A stretch of DNA of 64,000 nucleotides from Micromussa lordhowensis (lineage: Eukaryota > Cnidaria > Anthozoa > Scleractinia > Lobophylliidae), in contig OZ026595.1 of NCBI GenBank assembly GCA_964020085.1, positions 2,376,001 through 2,440,000 of the forward strand. The letters are read 5' to 3'. This document shows positions 50,001-59,600 of this stretch, piece by piece. The notes beneath the pieces were generated by a model. The model was not told the DNA's origin. It worked only from the letters and a program-made list of their open reading frames with translations, and did no database searches. The number at the start of each line of letters is the position of its first letter. The stretch's first letter is position 1. A program made the position numbers and the translations under genes.

Positions 50001-53000
50001 CGCGTATACCACCAGGATATTCCTCAGTTTTAGCTGGGCATATTCAGTCATGTGATGCATTTAACCCAATAATTGCATGCAAGCAAAAATATTTGACGGA
50101 TTGGAATCACTGTTATTAGATTACATTTAAGTAGATTATAAACAGATCCCTGTTCCAACACAAAATAATATAGGAAGTGGAAATATGTGAAGCATGGTAC
50201 CTTTTTCTGTGGGTTTTCTCTCATATTTTTTCCTAAAACTGCGTGCTATACTTTGAAGAATTTCGTCATCCAGTTCGTCATCATCATCATCGTCGTCGTC
50301 ATCGTCACTATAATAACTGTTGTCCGAGTCATACATTCCAGGGCAGCAACCATACATTCCTAAAAGAACAAGAACAAAATGTTTATACAGATGATGTGGC
50401 AGCCAAAGTGGGCAACACATCATGTTCAATTCACTGATCAACAGAATTACTGGAAAATCAGTTTGTTGTGATTAGATTTAGTGATTACTTTTGGTTCACA
50501 ATGGCCATTACAGTACAGGCAATTACATGAGGTTGAGTTGTCCAGCTCCATAATCAGCTGTTCTGCAGCAAGTGTCTATCTCCACAGTCATTGCACAAAT
50601 TTAAATGAAAGCCATCAAGTTGTCAAAAAAAATGTCTTGACACAGTTGTCAAAATTAATCAGATACTATACCAAGAGGTGAGCCCAAAAGTATGGGGACT
50701 GTAATCAGAACTGTCAATTTAACATTTATAATACGTACCATTTCGGTGGAAGAAGATGTGAGCAAAGAGGTCAAACATATCTGCCTGCAAGTTAGGAAGA
50801 AATGAAAAAACTGTCAATGGCCATCATCAAACATAAATTCTAGAATTACAGCATCTCTGAAAGAAGCTAATACATTATAGTAAAACATCAAGAGATCACT
50901 TATTAAGTTTGGAAAATACAATTCAATGTACAGACATGTATTAAATAGTGTACATGTACATACAGGGGACAAGTTGATTTCATCGTCAGAGTCTTCACTT
51001 GTTAACCGCTTGTATGCAGAAGACACTTCTTGGAATTTCTACAAGAGAAAAAGGTTTGTCATTGCATTCTGGTTATTACAGGCTCCATTTTCATGACCAG
51101 TGGTATTTTACAGAAGTGTTTGTTTTTCTATTCCATACACATGCTTTCTGTCTCTTCCTGCTTGCTTTCATGAGGCTGGAGAGATAACTGCAGGAGTGGA
51201 TAGAGAGATAAACTGTACATAGTAATTAAAAATTAAAAAATAAAATGTCTTTGACCAGGAGGCAACCTCACCATTCTCAGGTGGTTTTTAAGCTAGCCCT
51301 GAGTAAAAATTATAGATATACATGTACATGTACAGTAGCTAAAATTTGTCTAAAATGAATGTAGCCAAGTCTAGTATGTTTACGATCATTGGTTGCTCAC
51401 AAAGGCTGACATCCCTTGGGAAATTTAGCCAGCTACAAATCTGTGATGAGTTCCTTGGTAGAGTAGATTATTACAAATACTTGTGGGTTACTATAAATGG
51501 AACCCTAACTTGGAGTGGTCATGTTGACAACATTTCCTTCAAGTAAATCAACGACTTGGCATTCTCAGAAAGATCAAGCATCTATTGCCAATACACACCA
51601 GAGAACTCGCCTCTCTTGGATTATAGTGACATTGTGTGGGGAGATAAGCACAACAAAACTCTAAATGAATAGCTAATTAATAGTCCAATTATTGCAAAAC
51701 ATACTGTACATGTATCTGGGCAGCATGACCTGGTACTTGGAATACACAGTTCCTAACAGTTTACCTTGGTAGCTTCTTGGCTGTTATTGTGCTTATCAGG
51801 GTGCCATTTCAGTGCAAGACGTTTGTAACTGGACCTAATTTCTTCATGACTGGCTCCTGAAAAAAAAAGGTTCATGTATAAGATGTTATCCTACAATGTA
51901 CAGTGCTAGCACTCAAACCTGTATGACTAAGCCGAGAGTCCCAAGTGTTTACTATTTTCTGCCCATATAACAAAGTGAAACCCAGTTAAATAAGCCAGAC
52001 GCCTAGAAGGCTGCTTTCCATATGATTGTTATGATCACTAAAATAAGTGCTACAATCCCTTAATAAAAGGTTGGGTGATTAAATACAATCACAAATACCT
52101 CTTTAGTGATTGTGTATGTGGAGATCTTACAGTATCAATCATAGCGATCATACAGAAACCACTTTCCATAGTTGCAATGAAACATATTTCGGAATGTGCA
52201 GTGCATTGTTTTTGATCCAGGTCCTTTTGGGCATTACCCTATTCTGCAGCAATCATGCGCAATCATATGGAAACTGGTGGCCACAAGGACTGCTCAACAT
52301 TTTCTGGAGTGATCACAACACTCAGTGATTGTAGCAATCATAACACTTATATGAAAACCAGCCTTGATGCCCCAGCCACACTGAACAGGTACCTACTTCT
52401 ACATGGATAAGAGATAACATATCATTGAGCCAAAAGAAAGCTGCTGTAGTCAATATATAGAGAAGACATGATTGAATCCAAATTGATCATCATTGTAAGA
52501 TCATGATTGATAAAAAGTTGTCAGAAAAACAAAACAAATCAAAATTTGCACAAGCAAGATTTAAAACACATAAAGTACTTTGAAATTTTCCTCCTGTTGT
52601 CATTTCCTTAGTTGATATGAAAGTTTGTTAAGTAAACATATTGCGGTTAAGGCTTCAAACAAATTATAATGTCTATAATCAAACGCGTATCTACTGTCAA
52701 TGATTTGAGGCAATATTGACAACATTCCCATACTTCCTGTTTAACAATAACAATAGTTTGCTAATCTACTCGGAAAAACACCTAAACACAGAGCAAAATT
52801 ATCAACCACCGAAATTCAGAGGACAAAATTTTTACTACATTGATAGCATGGCATTAAAGAACACGTTTTTAGTTTATATTACTACTGAACGAACAGAAAC
52901 AACTATGATTCTAATTTACGTCACGCAATTGAAGATCGAATGAACACGGGTCCAGAATCGAATTCAACACAACACGCTTTTAACAAAAGCCCCGAGGACA

Positions 53001-53251
53001 CAACTGAGAGATATGAGTAGTTTTGAAACTAAGTGTCAGTTTAAAAAACAAGATTGCAGATTATTCTTAATGACAAAATATTTTAGCTTCCTGGAGAGCT
53101 GTTGATCGCGAAATATAAACTTGCATTTCAACAAGTGTCTGTTTCAAGATGGAAACAAATTTACTACATTCGAACAGACGGTTTAGACAAGAAAATACAA
53201 ACCAAACGGAAGCTCTAAGATAGAGAAAGCTTCGCCTTTCGTAAGGCCCAT
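28776..53251 (-). CDS. TTC31-like protein with J domain, TPRs, RRM and CCCH zinc finger
   Basis: Nineteen coding exons in phase, 693 aa: 53251-53203, 51856-51765, 51038-50964, 50784-50739, 50359-50201, 48421-48390, 47500-47417, 46772-46704, 46598-46402, 45503-45473, 45045-44838, 44369-44279, 43695-43554, 38518-38414, 37382-37292, 36948-36876, 36359-36146, 29239-29112, 28971-28776. Order of parts: J domain (about 5-68, HPD at 35-37); a run of ten Asp (106-115); a charged helix (152-202); a low-complexity Asn/Ser/Thr linker; three TPR-like repeats (about 347-450, with FFGNRSYCFDRMGQYEKAL); an RRM (about 530-600, RNP2 LWVGNI, RNP1 KRFCAFVNY); a CCCH finger C-x7-C-x5-C-x3-H (647-665). The charged helix followed by TPRs matches vertebrate TTC31 (family knowledge, function poorly known). 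J, RRM and CCCH domains are not in human TTC31 as I recall it. The mix suggests an RNA-linked Hsp70 cochaperone, by inference only. The intron splitting the RRM holds a BEL/Pao element. Confidence 0.88.
29537..35413 (+). mobile_element. BEL/Pao LTR retrotransposon copy, disabled
   Basis: A 5877-bp insertion flanked by the 5-bp target duplication ATTAT (29532-29536 and 35414-35418), inside an older MITE. It lies antisense to the host gene. The right terminus is the 3' part of an LTR (the non-coding tract from about 34930 to 35413 ends GTTCAACGGAACA). The left terminus is not a matching LTR. It is an 81-bp palindrome: an inverted 35-nt copy of the LTR end (29537-29571), an 11-nt loop, then the direct copy (29583-29617), after which the gag region starts at once. 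The LTR start on the right cannot be fixed; TGTTTCGCTGAACA near 34965 resembles the element's first bases. Confidence 0.85.
29668..34929 (+). pseudogene. BEL/Pao gag-pol, broken by frameshifts and a stop
   Basis: One polyprotein reading, in pieces. The first piece (ATG 29668, open to 30633) holds a coiled N-terminus and a DUF1759-type gag region (PKMPKFSGDVREYAIFRSDF). A frameshift at about 30520-30560 moves to the next piece (about 30554-33058): zinc knuckles (CWICKSQAHWTDEC; CFSCLKRAGRYHKITTC), a pepsin-type protease (LLDSGAQTSLI), and reverse transcriptase with YMDD at 32378-32389. A TAA at 33056-33058 interrupts RNase H. The same frame then continues (to 34603) through the HHCC zinc site and integrase core (CDYFGPY, VIISDNRTQF, SPHQNGCAEAL). 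Indels near an A/T-rich stretch at 34600-34630 shift to the last piece (to 34929), the DUF5641-type C-terminus (RGNWNIGRI). Domain order is that of BEL/Pao elements. With at least two frameshifts and one stop it is not expected to be active. Confidence 0.9.
35520..35946. mobile_element. MITE with TTAA target duplication (piggyBac-like)
   Basis: TTAA then GGTGGCTCAAAACAGTTTCC ... GGAAACTGTTTTGAGCCACC then TTAA. The inverted repeats continue inward with drift (TATAACCATTCTTTATCAC and its complement). 427 bp including both TTAA. It lies inside the older MITE, 3' of the BEL/Pao copy. Confidence 0.8.
36590..36667. repeat. (TAA)n / (TTA)n microsatellite
   Basis: AT-only trinucleotide run that switches from TTA to AAT and back, so it is self-complementary. 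Confidence 0.8.
37411..37682. mobile_element. Foldback (MITE-like) inverted repeat
   Basis: The left arm (GGATAAAATACAGAGATAAA, then GATCTTTCTGAGATCATTTT) is the near complement of the right arm (AAAATGATCTCAAAGAGATC, then TTTATCTCTGGTTTTTATCC). An inner inverted pair (GAGCAAATTTAAGACATGAG ... TTATGTCTTAATTTTACTCG) continues the stem. It lies in a TTC31-like intron between the 37292-37382 and 38414-38518 exons. The ORF at 37553-37762 is a reading of it. Confidence 0.65.
37830..38230. repeat. Degenerate GGCCAC..TTAATAC repeat
   Basis: ATGGCCACTTTATTTTGTCT, GCGGCCACCCCATTAATAC, TATGGCCACTC and TACGGCCACCTGTTAATTTG recur at irregular spacing. Related to 6545-6605 and 16900-16985. Confidence 0.4.
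38632..41460 (+). mobile_element. Decayed pogo/Tigger-like DNA transposon
   Basis: Inverted ends TACCGTATTTATTCACTTAT ... ATAAGTGAATAAATATGGTA with TA at both borders (Tc1/mariner superfamily). The transposase is broken into pieces in several frames. The N-terminal helix-turn-helix starts at 39076 (NNNHEIAHKYGISESIIRKW) and a CENP-B-type second HTH follows (EFKASPGWYTKWKR, about 39515-39560). The catalytic NMDET is near 40065-40079, IIPGG..PLDKCIN near 40790-40840, and a C-terminal tail (FKPCGINNALNGTEDD then an acidic run) ends at 41213. A LINE 3' fragment interrupts it. It lies in a TTC31-like intron, opposite strand. Confidence 0.8.
39665..40000 (+). mobile_element. LINE 3' fragment with (CTAT)n tail, inside the pogo-like element
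   Basis: A short reading (YSLRCNRRIIVPKCKTDRFR then NTFIIRSCID) resembles the end of non-LTR retrotransposon ORF2 proteins. Then come an AT-rich 3' UTR and a (CTAT)n tail at about 39975-40000. Transposase coding resumes directly after the tail. Confidence 0.6.
41603..43365. mobile_element. Tc1/mariner-type non-autonomous element with phased TCTCGCGAGA arrays
   Basis: A perfect 28-bp inverted repeat (CAGTACCGCTCAAATGTAAG then TTACCACC) bordered by TA on both sides (41603-41604 and 43364-43365). Just inside each end is an array of a 21-bp unit centred on TCTCGCGAGA. Left sites start at 41645, 41666, 41687, 41708 and 41729; right sites at 43220, 43241, 43262, 43283, 43304 and 43325. Six of the eleven are exact and the others differ by one or two bases. 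The interior is two further tandem arrays: about four copies of a 208-218-bp unit (about 41865-42740) and four of a 115-117-bp unit (about 42754-43200). No transposase. TCTCGCGAGA is the known binding motif of BANP, a BEN-domain factor (family knowledge). It lies in a TTC31-like intron. Confidence 0.85.
45540..45840. repeat. Repeat with imperfect GGATCC/GGATAT ends
   Basis: A G-rich left side (TTCTGGGGTGGATATGGG) and right side (AACCTGGATCCGCGCCAG) form weak inverted ends, with CGGGGGGGATGCCCC near the right. Probably a decayed MITE. Confidence 0.35.
46932..47220 (+). repeat. tRNA-derived SINE (family C)
   Basis: Box A TTAGCTCAGTTGGGAGAG and box B GAGTTCGAATCCC are intact (46938-46998). The acceptor and anticodon stems have mismatches, so it is not counted as a tRNA gene. 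The body (ACTCAGGGTCTTAAAATAAC, GACTTTCAAGTCTTCTCGG) continues to about 47220. It lies in the intron between the 46772-46704 and 47500-47417 exons of the TTC31-like gene. Confidence 0.7.
48492..48930. mobile_element. MITE with TTAA duplication and long inverted arms (piggyBac-like)
   Basis: TTAA, AGTGCACCTAACCCCAAAAT ... ATTTTGGGGTTAGGTGCACT, TTAA. The arms stay paired almost to the middle (CTTACT..CTTGGTCGTG and complement), so the whole 439 bp folds back. A fragment at about 57790-57840 (TTGGGGGGTTAG..CACTTTAA) belongs to the same family. The ORF at 48539-48745 is a reading of it. Confidence 0.85.
49100..49345. repeat. Degenerate palindrome-rich repeat (CGATCAAC / GTTGATCG words)
   Basis: Many drifting copies of a 12-18-bp phrase on both strands: ACACTCGATCGATACTC, CTCGGTCAACAGTCGGTTGA, ATCAACCGACTGTTGATC, TATCAACCGAGTGTTGAG, AATATCGATCGGGTTGTTGA. 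Bounded by plain AT-rich sequence. Confidence 0.6.
49395..49567. mobile_element. Short MITE, about 42-bp inverted ends, TA borders
   Basis: TAGGCCATTTCCGAATTACC ... GGTAACTCGGAAATGGTCTA, continued by GCCTCTTTCTCAAAGCGAG and its complement. The centre is itself a CATATGAAAATGAG palindrome. Confidence 0.75.
51350..51665 (+). mobile_element. LINE reverse-transcriptase fragment (jockey/CR1-like)
   Basis: Reads NVAKSSMFTIIG..RVDYYKYLWVTINGTLTWSG HVDNISFK, a stop, then a frameshifted SPLLDYSDIVW. This is the typical post-catalytic thumb region of non-LTR retrotransposon RTs (K-YLG-x-ID..L.W..H; LDY...VW). It is a short decayed piece in a TTC31-like intron. Confidence 0.65.
52007..52365. mobile_element. 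MITE with imperfect about 30-bp inverted ends
   Basis: AAGGCTGCTTTCCATATGAT ... ATATGAAAACCAGCCTT, with TGTTATGATC/GCAATCATAAC continuing the pair. The interior repeats the CAATCAT..ATATGGAAAC phrase. In the first intron of the TTC31-like gene. Confidence 0.6.
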
Positions 53252-53697
53252 TTTCAAGCTTCTAAAAAGACGTCGCTCAGAGTTTTGCTGCTAAGAAATA
53301 CGCCATGTTTCAGAATTTTCACGTGTAAGATTTTGGCGCGAATGTAGAATTCTGGGAAATTTAAAGTCTCGTGACTCTGAGTCACGTGTTATTGTGACCA
53401 GCGGTTAACTACAGTAGTGCCAGTGACTCTCCCAAAACACTGACACAAAACAGTATTTTTTGGTTGGTTATAATTCCATTTCCTCAAAGAAATTTTCGCT
53501 CGAAATATGGCTTCACTGCACTTGCCTTTGAATTTCGTTCTTTGCTAGGAACGCACTGATGCATTTGAAGTAGACTTTTTAGCCTTTGGCATGAAACTGG
53601 AGTCGATATGATTTGAAATACTTGTATAATAACTCAGTGAGATAATTTGCCAAACTGCTTGTAATTACTAATTGCTTCGTGGTCGAGAGTAACTGAG
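53252..53697. promoter_or_regulatory. Likely bidirectional promoter of TTC31-like and armh3
   Basis: Only 446 bp separate the two start codons, which point away from each other. Visible motifs are an E-box CACGTG at 53383-53388 within GAGTCACGTGTTATTG, an E2F-like TTTTGGCGCGAA at 53331-53342, and TTCTGGGAA at about 53350-53358. No TATA box is placed consistently for either gene. The promoter role is inferred from geometry. Confidence 0.6.
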
Positions 53698-56600
53698 ATG
53701 GTTCATGCTATGGCTGAAACAAAATCGGGACCACTGTCACCAAAGAAGCCGGTGAAAGAGAAAATCGTGGCAATCTACGATGATTTTTTCAAGGTTAGTT
53801 TATATATAATAACATGTATTTTTCGTGAATGATATATGCAGTCGATAATCAGCTCATATTTTACTACTTGCTAAAATTAAAGTTGTAATCACACTTGTAA
53901 GATATGTACATGATTTTCTGATTACTTTGTTTCAAGCTCAAGTGTGCTAATCATGACTTATAACACCATGCAGTACAGCTCAACTCGAAATGTTTACATT
54001 GTCTGCATATATATTTTCAGCTAACCTTTTTGTATTAATACTTTTTGTAACCTTTTGTATTAATACTACATTAATACATTTTTTGAGAGGGGAGGCATCA
54101 AGTGGATTTTGAGAGTCACTTGCCTGAATGGCACATGCTGTTAAAATCTAGCTTCCAACACTGAGCTATTTTGATAATTCTATGAAGAGTAGAAGGGTAG
54201 GGTAAGGCTGTTGTATCTTTGTTACTCTAACTGTACATATGTACTTACTTGTTTCTTGTAGGGAGATGATCCATCTCGTGAAAGTCCAAATTTCTGGCAT
54301 GAATTTTTTCTCTTGAGGGTAAGTTGCGTCTGTTACATACATGTACAGTACAGATGGTACAACTGTTTGCTCTACTAAATGGTACCTGTGAGGGGGTTAC
54401 TTCTGTTTTTGTAACCCTGACCCTGTTTAAGGATTGAGGTCATGAAAAATGACATCCTACATGTATTTAAGTCCCAAACCCGAAAAATGACAACTTATAG
54501 AAGGGAAAATCAAAACCTAAGAATAGCATGGACAGGTCAGCTTAATTCCTTTCTGTAACATTGGGATTTAACTGATCTAACAGATCATTATTTTTCATTT
54601 AACTAGGCATTTAATCACTGCAATTTTAGCTTATACAATCTAGGTACCACATCTAAGGAACACATCGGGAACACAATGCCAATAGGGGCAAAAATGATGC
54701 CTTATTTAAGGATTGAGACCCTCAAAAACCCTACCCTATCCCAGAGCACATACCTAGATAGCCCTGTATACACCATGTATATAAGGAGTACCCCATCCCC
54801 TCCCCGGGTAGATGGTACATCTACCAGTTGTCATGAATTGGATGCGAGTCTCATGCCTCTAGGGTCAAAAGCGACCTCTTGAGACTAGGAACAGGTACTG
54901 TTCCTAACTTCTTGAAAATCTTTGAAACCTCCTTGGAAATCTTCAAATATCCTGGTAATCACAGGTAAAAACCTAACATCTCTGACTCAAAAAAAGTTGC
55001 CAGGTTTAAATAGAAATGGTCTGTTATGACATATATCTTCCAGTGAAATTTCATCTGGTGAAATTTCATCTGGTGATTGATGTCTTTTACCTGATGAAAT
55101 GAAATTAGCTGATAATGGTATTGCGGTCTTAGCTATATTAAACCGCGCAGCCGTAGGCTGGGCGGTTTCTTGCTTTGCACTCGGTTTATTATTATTATTT
55201 TTTTTTTGGTTTTGTCGGGGAGCAGACCCAAACTCCCACTCACGGCCAATTGTCTTCACCGGATGATGTCATCATCAGCCAATTGCAGGCCATTTCTCAG
55301 CTCTTTTCGTCATATCCCCCCCTCAGGAGGGTTTTGTCAAGTTAGCGAATTAACTGTTACACAAAAAAATGGCGGCCAAAGGGAGAAAATGTTAATTTGG
55401 TCCAACTTGGGCCAAAATCCTTTGGCGATGGGCGTCAGGACATTTGCAAGGATAAAGCATCTATTTGGGACCAGCTGCTGGCTAGTAAGGCTGAAATTAT
55501 CCAGAGTTAAGCTGTATTTTCGTTTTGCGTGTAAAACAGAACATTTTGTAATCTGGAATGTTTGCATTGTTTCTGTTCACTTTCAAAGGGAATATTCAAT
55601 GCGCTAAAAAGGTATTACGTCTGGCCATGGAATATGCTGAAGGTGATAAATGTAAGATCGTGTATAGTTCGCCAGAAGCAATGGTGGAATTTTCTGGGGG
55701 GAAAAAGTTAAAACTTAGCCTTAGTGCTCGTCAAAAACCCATATGTAAAATTTATATTGAAAGGTCAAGGTATTTTTTCATTAGACGTAAACAAAATTAT
55801 CCGATTACAAGTCAGGCTAAACTCGCGCTATGCAAGGAATGTAATCAGATACTCCTTTTTTCGTATATTTGCTGAAGGGCAGGAGAGTCACGTTTCGCAG
55901 ACAAACCGCGTTTTTTTAAAGCGCGGTTTACAACCGCACCGTGGTTCTTGTTAATAGTGATATGACTACTGTGTACCAGCCCTGCATACATAAGCAGTTC
56001 CTTGGTTAGCTTGTTATACATCTAGGTAAAAGCAATTTGATAAAGCAGTTTTTTCATCTTTTCAGGTCAATGCTATATACTTGGAACAGTGTATTGATAA
56101 GCTCAGCGAAGAGGAACTTATGGACATTAAGGTACAAATTACAAGGAAAATAACTGCAATAAAAGCGTCAGTCTTTGGAGAATGGCTAAACAAAATTTGC
56201 TAAAAATTCCAGTTGTGGTTGCAGGGCTCAAAATAACGGCCGGTCACCGGACAATGTCCGGCCAAGATGACTATTTGTCCGGACAAAATTATGGTTTGGC
56301 AGTTATTTTGACCAGTCAAGTACGCGGTTTCCAAATAATTCACTAGAAATTTTTTTTTCCTTTATTTCCGGAAAATATAAACAGTGAGATAATAAAAATA
56401 TCTCAGCGGCTTGTAGTTACAAAATAGGCGAATACCGAGGAGACGGTTATGATCGTCGGCTTCGTGAATGCTGTGGCGTCTAAAGCGGCTCGCTAAAATA
56501 ACACAGGAAACATCAACCTCTGTAAATACGTTAAACAAACTAGACAACAATGAACATCGCATCAATCAACGTCGCAGTTACAGATTTAATTGTCCTTGTT

Positions 56601-59600
56601 AGCGTTTCTTCAGTTTATTTCCTACATGCTGACCGAGCATGCTGAGCGGCGGAAGGCAGCGATCTTTCACTTGTAGCACGAGCCTATGCAGCCCTATTAG
56701 TGCTTGGTAGAAACTCGAAGTGTTTACAACCAAAATCGCATTCAGCGTAAGTGGTAAGTTAATATACAATTATATGCAGGGTAACTATGATAAAATGAGC
56801 ATTTCTAATAAAATAATATAGCGAGTTTTTATTGTTGTTAACCCAGGCAAGTTTCATGTCAATTAGAATTAATGCAGTCTGTGGAAATGAAAATCAAACA
56901 TATTTAAGTGATACTTTTAGCGATTAAAACTTTTATCCTCTTTAACACATTTTTGTGCATATGAGGCAATATTTTTGGCTTAATAGGGAAATTCTTCAAA
57001 ATAAGCATTTTCAATATTTTGACCGGTCAAAAACAAGACATGACCGAGCTAAAATTGGTTTGGCCGGTCAACATGACCGGCCACCGTTCAAAAATTATTT
57101 TGAGCCCTGGGTTGGACGTTAAAATTGTTCTGCTAATGTTTAAATCATCAATAATCAATGGTACAGGTAAACATCATTGTACAATGGTTCATTAACACAA
57201 TAGATTCTACCTTGTGTCAATAACATCCAGTCATCAACATCCCGGGCATATTGAATTGTCAGATGGCTCCCAACTTAACTCGACCATTTGTGTCTTATCG
57301 ACCTTGACAATATCAAGCCTCACACTAGAAGCTAGGGAAGAATGTACAGGCCATAAAAATCCTAGGTTTTTACAACTATAGCGACGAACCCAAGATCGAA
57401 GAACTGCTCGATGTCCGACCTCTGCACAAGTGTGCAAACTGCTTTCAGCTTTTTCTTGCTTCTGGACAAGTGTCATTGGGATATAGGTATTGAATGGAGA
57501 GCCCTGGTTGCTCTCTCCTAAGTATGCTGTACTGCGAATCCCTCCAAAAACACATCTTCCTTGCATTCTGCAAAGATTTTGAATCACATTGTCACCTGTT
57601 TGCATACACTATTCTTAGAAGAAAAACATTTTTAGTCCTTCGATGATGTCACAGGCCAACTCGCCCCATTCTTCACTAAATTTGCTCAGTCATGGCTGCA
57701 GAAAGGGCTAATTTTACGGACTTTGAAAATTCGTAGAAAATTAACCAAAATAGCTACGATAATTTTTTCGCAGTGGTGATCAGGAAAATAAGGAGATTTA
57801 TATATTTAAGCGAAAAAAATTGGGGGGTTAGTTTCACTTTAATGTATCCATACTTGTAAACTACATGCAGTTAAATAACTATTTCCCTCAATCTACGTTA
57901 GGAGAACATAAACCTTCTATTTGCTCAGTGCTGTATTGCATTGCGAGGAGACCATCAAATAAAACTAGTCAATGCACTGCAGGTATGTGATGAATATGTA
58001 ATTAATTTCTTTTTATATAGTAAATCTGTCAGTAACGTTTCTTAAAATTAACATGTGATGTCAAGGAAACAGCAGCTGTACATATGTAAATCTTACACTG
58101 CTCATCGGAATATTTGAATTAAATCTGTATTGACGAGACCAATCTGAGTGTGGCTCATGACAAGCGTTATTTGACCCCTAAAAGATACCTCTAGAAATAG
58201 TGGTGTTTTGTCATGAACACCCAAGTGAGACCAGAATGGATCTTGTTTTAATTTATACCCCTGAAAGAGATGACGAGCATCCTTAACCTTTCCATATTTG
58301 AGGCCCCTCTCGGATTTTGACCTCCTAACACCACATTGCTTCACATTGGTTGTTCCTTGAAATGAACAATGATGTAACATTATTGCTGTTAGTTATAATT
58401 AGAAGGCAAGAAATTATGTAGAGGCCCTTCTAGAGAGTTTAACCCCTTAAATCCCAGCAGTGTTCAAACTCTAATTTCTCATGACTTCCCCGGTGACTTA
58501 CTAATGAGTTATTTGCTGTGGTATTAAATTTCAGACGCTGTGTGCATTAGTCCGCGCTGTTTACCGAAAGAGGTTAGGGGATCATGGGTTTGACGTCATT
58601 AACATTTTGATTGGTTTTGATGCTGCCGAAGCACAGATGCAGGTATTTTTCTTCCATTAAAAATGACACACATGTATTAATTACTAAATTTAATTTAAAT
58701 AGATTTACTACAATGTAGTTAACAAAATAAAATCTAACTCATTTTTAATACATTTTAATTTTATTATCACCTCTGTACTGTGGTGACTAATTAAATATAA
58801 ATGTCTTCTTTTTAGGGACTGTTAGAGAGTTTGCACACATTTCTAGTTGGGGATTATCCAGGTAGGATGTCATATGTCAGAGATATACAAGTGTACAGGC
58901 TGTATATGTTGTAGGTCAATTTGTTTCAAACTAGGTTAATTTGATCTCAACCTAGGTCGGTTTGCTGATGTCTGTCTGTCTGTTTTTTTTGGCTGTGTTG
59001 AGATCTCTTGCACCTGACATTTTTTTAAAAATATAGTGAAAGCTCCCGTAAGCGACCATCCAAAATGTCAAGCCTAGGCAGTCGCTTATGGGAGGTCGTC
59101 ACTTACGAGAGCTTCCGTTAAACTTTTGACAGCTGTAATACAATACTTATTGTATCATTTACAGCTGTACTTAAGACCACAAAATTTCTCATTATATGTT
59201 AAATAATGATGTGTTCTAACATTTATACATGTGTATATTTTACATGTATATCTGGAGCTTTGTTGTCAAGAGCTTTTATGTTTATATATTAAGTACTTTG
59301 GACATTTTCAGATTCCCCAAAAAGCATCTTCAAGATGGGCCATTCTTACCACTGCCCACTTTGAGTTTTTTACTCAAATTTCTGAGCATTTCCGTGCATA
59401 TTTTGAGCTCAATTGACCCAGTAACTCTGATCTAGTTATCTTAGAAAGATCTTTTCCTCCTGGAAAACTTGAGTATAAGTGATGCCCATTTTGGCTCAAG
59501 GTGATGACGTCAAAAGTGGAACAAGGGCTAATATATGCTCATCATGGCTTGTTACGGCCAGCACAGGCGTTAAATGGTTTAAGAACGATTCATTAATATC

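Noticed and set aside
50136..50441. 101-aa stand-alone ORF with poly-Asp
   Set aside because: Only 50201-50359 is coding, as exon 5 of the TTC31-like gene; the rest is intron.
58102..58380. 92-aa minus-strand ORF in armh3 intron 4
   Set aside because: Its sequence matches the drifting TTAGGGGT-type repeat seen at 18930-19160, so it is read as a repeat relic.
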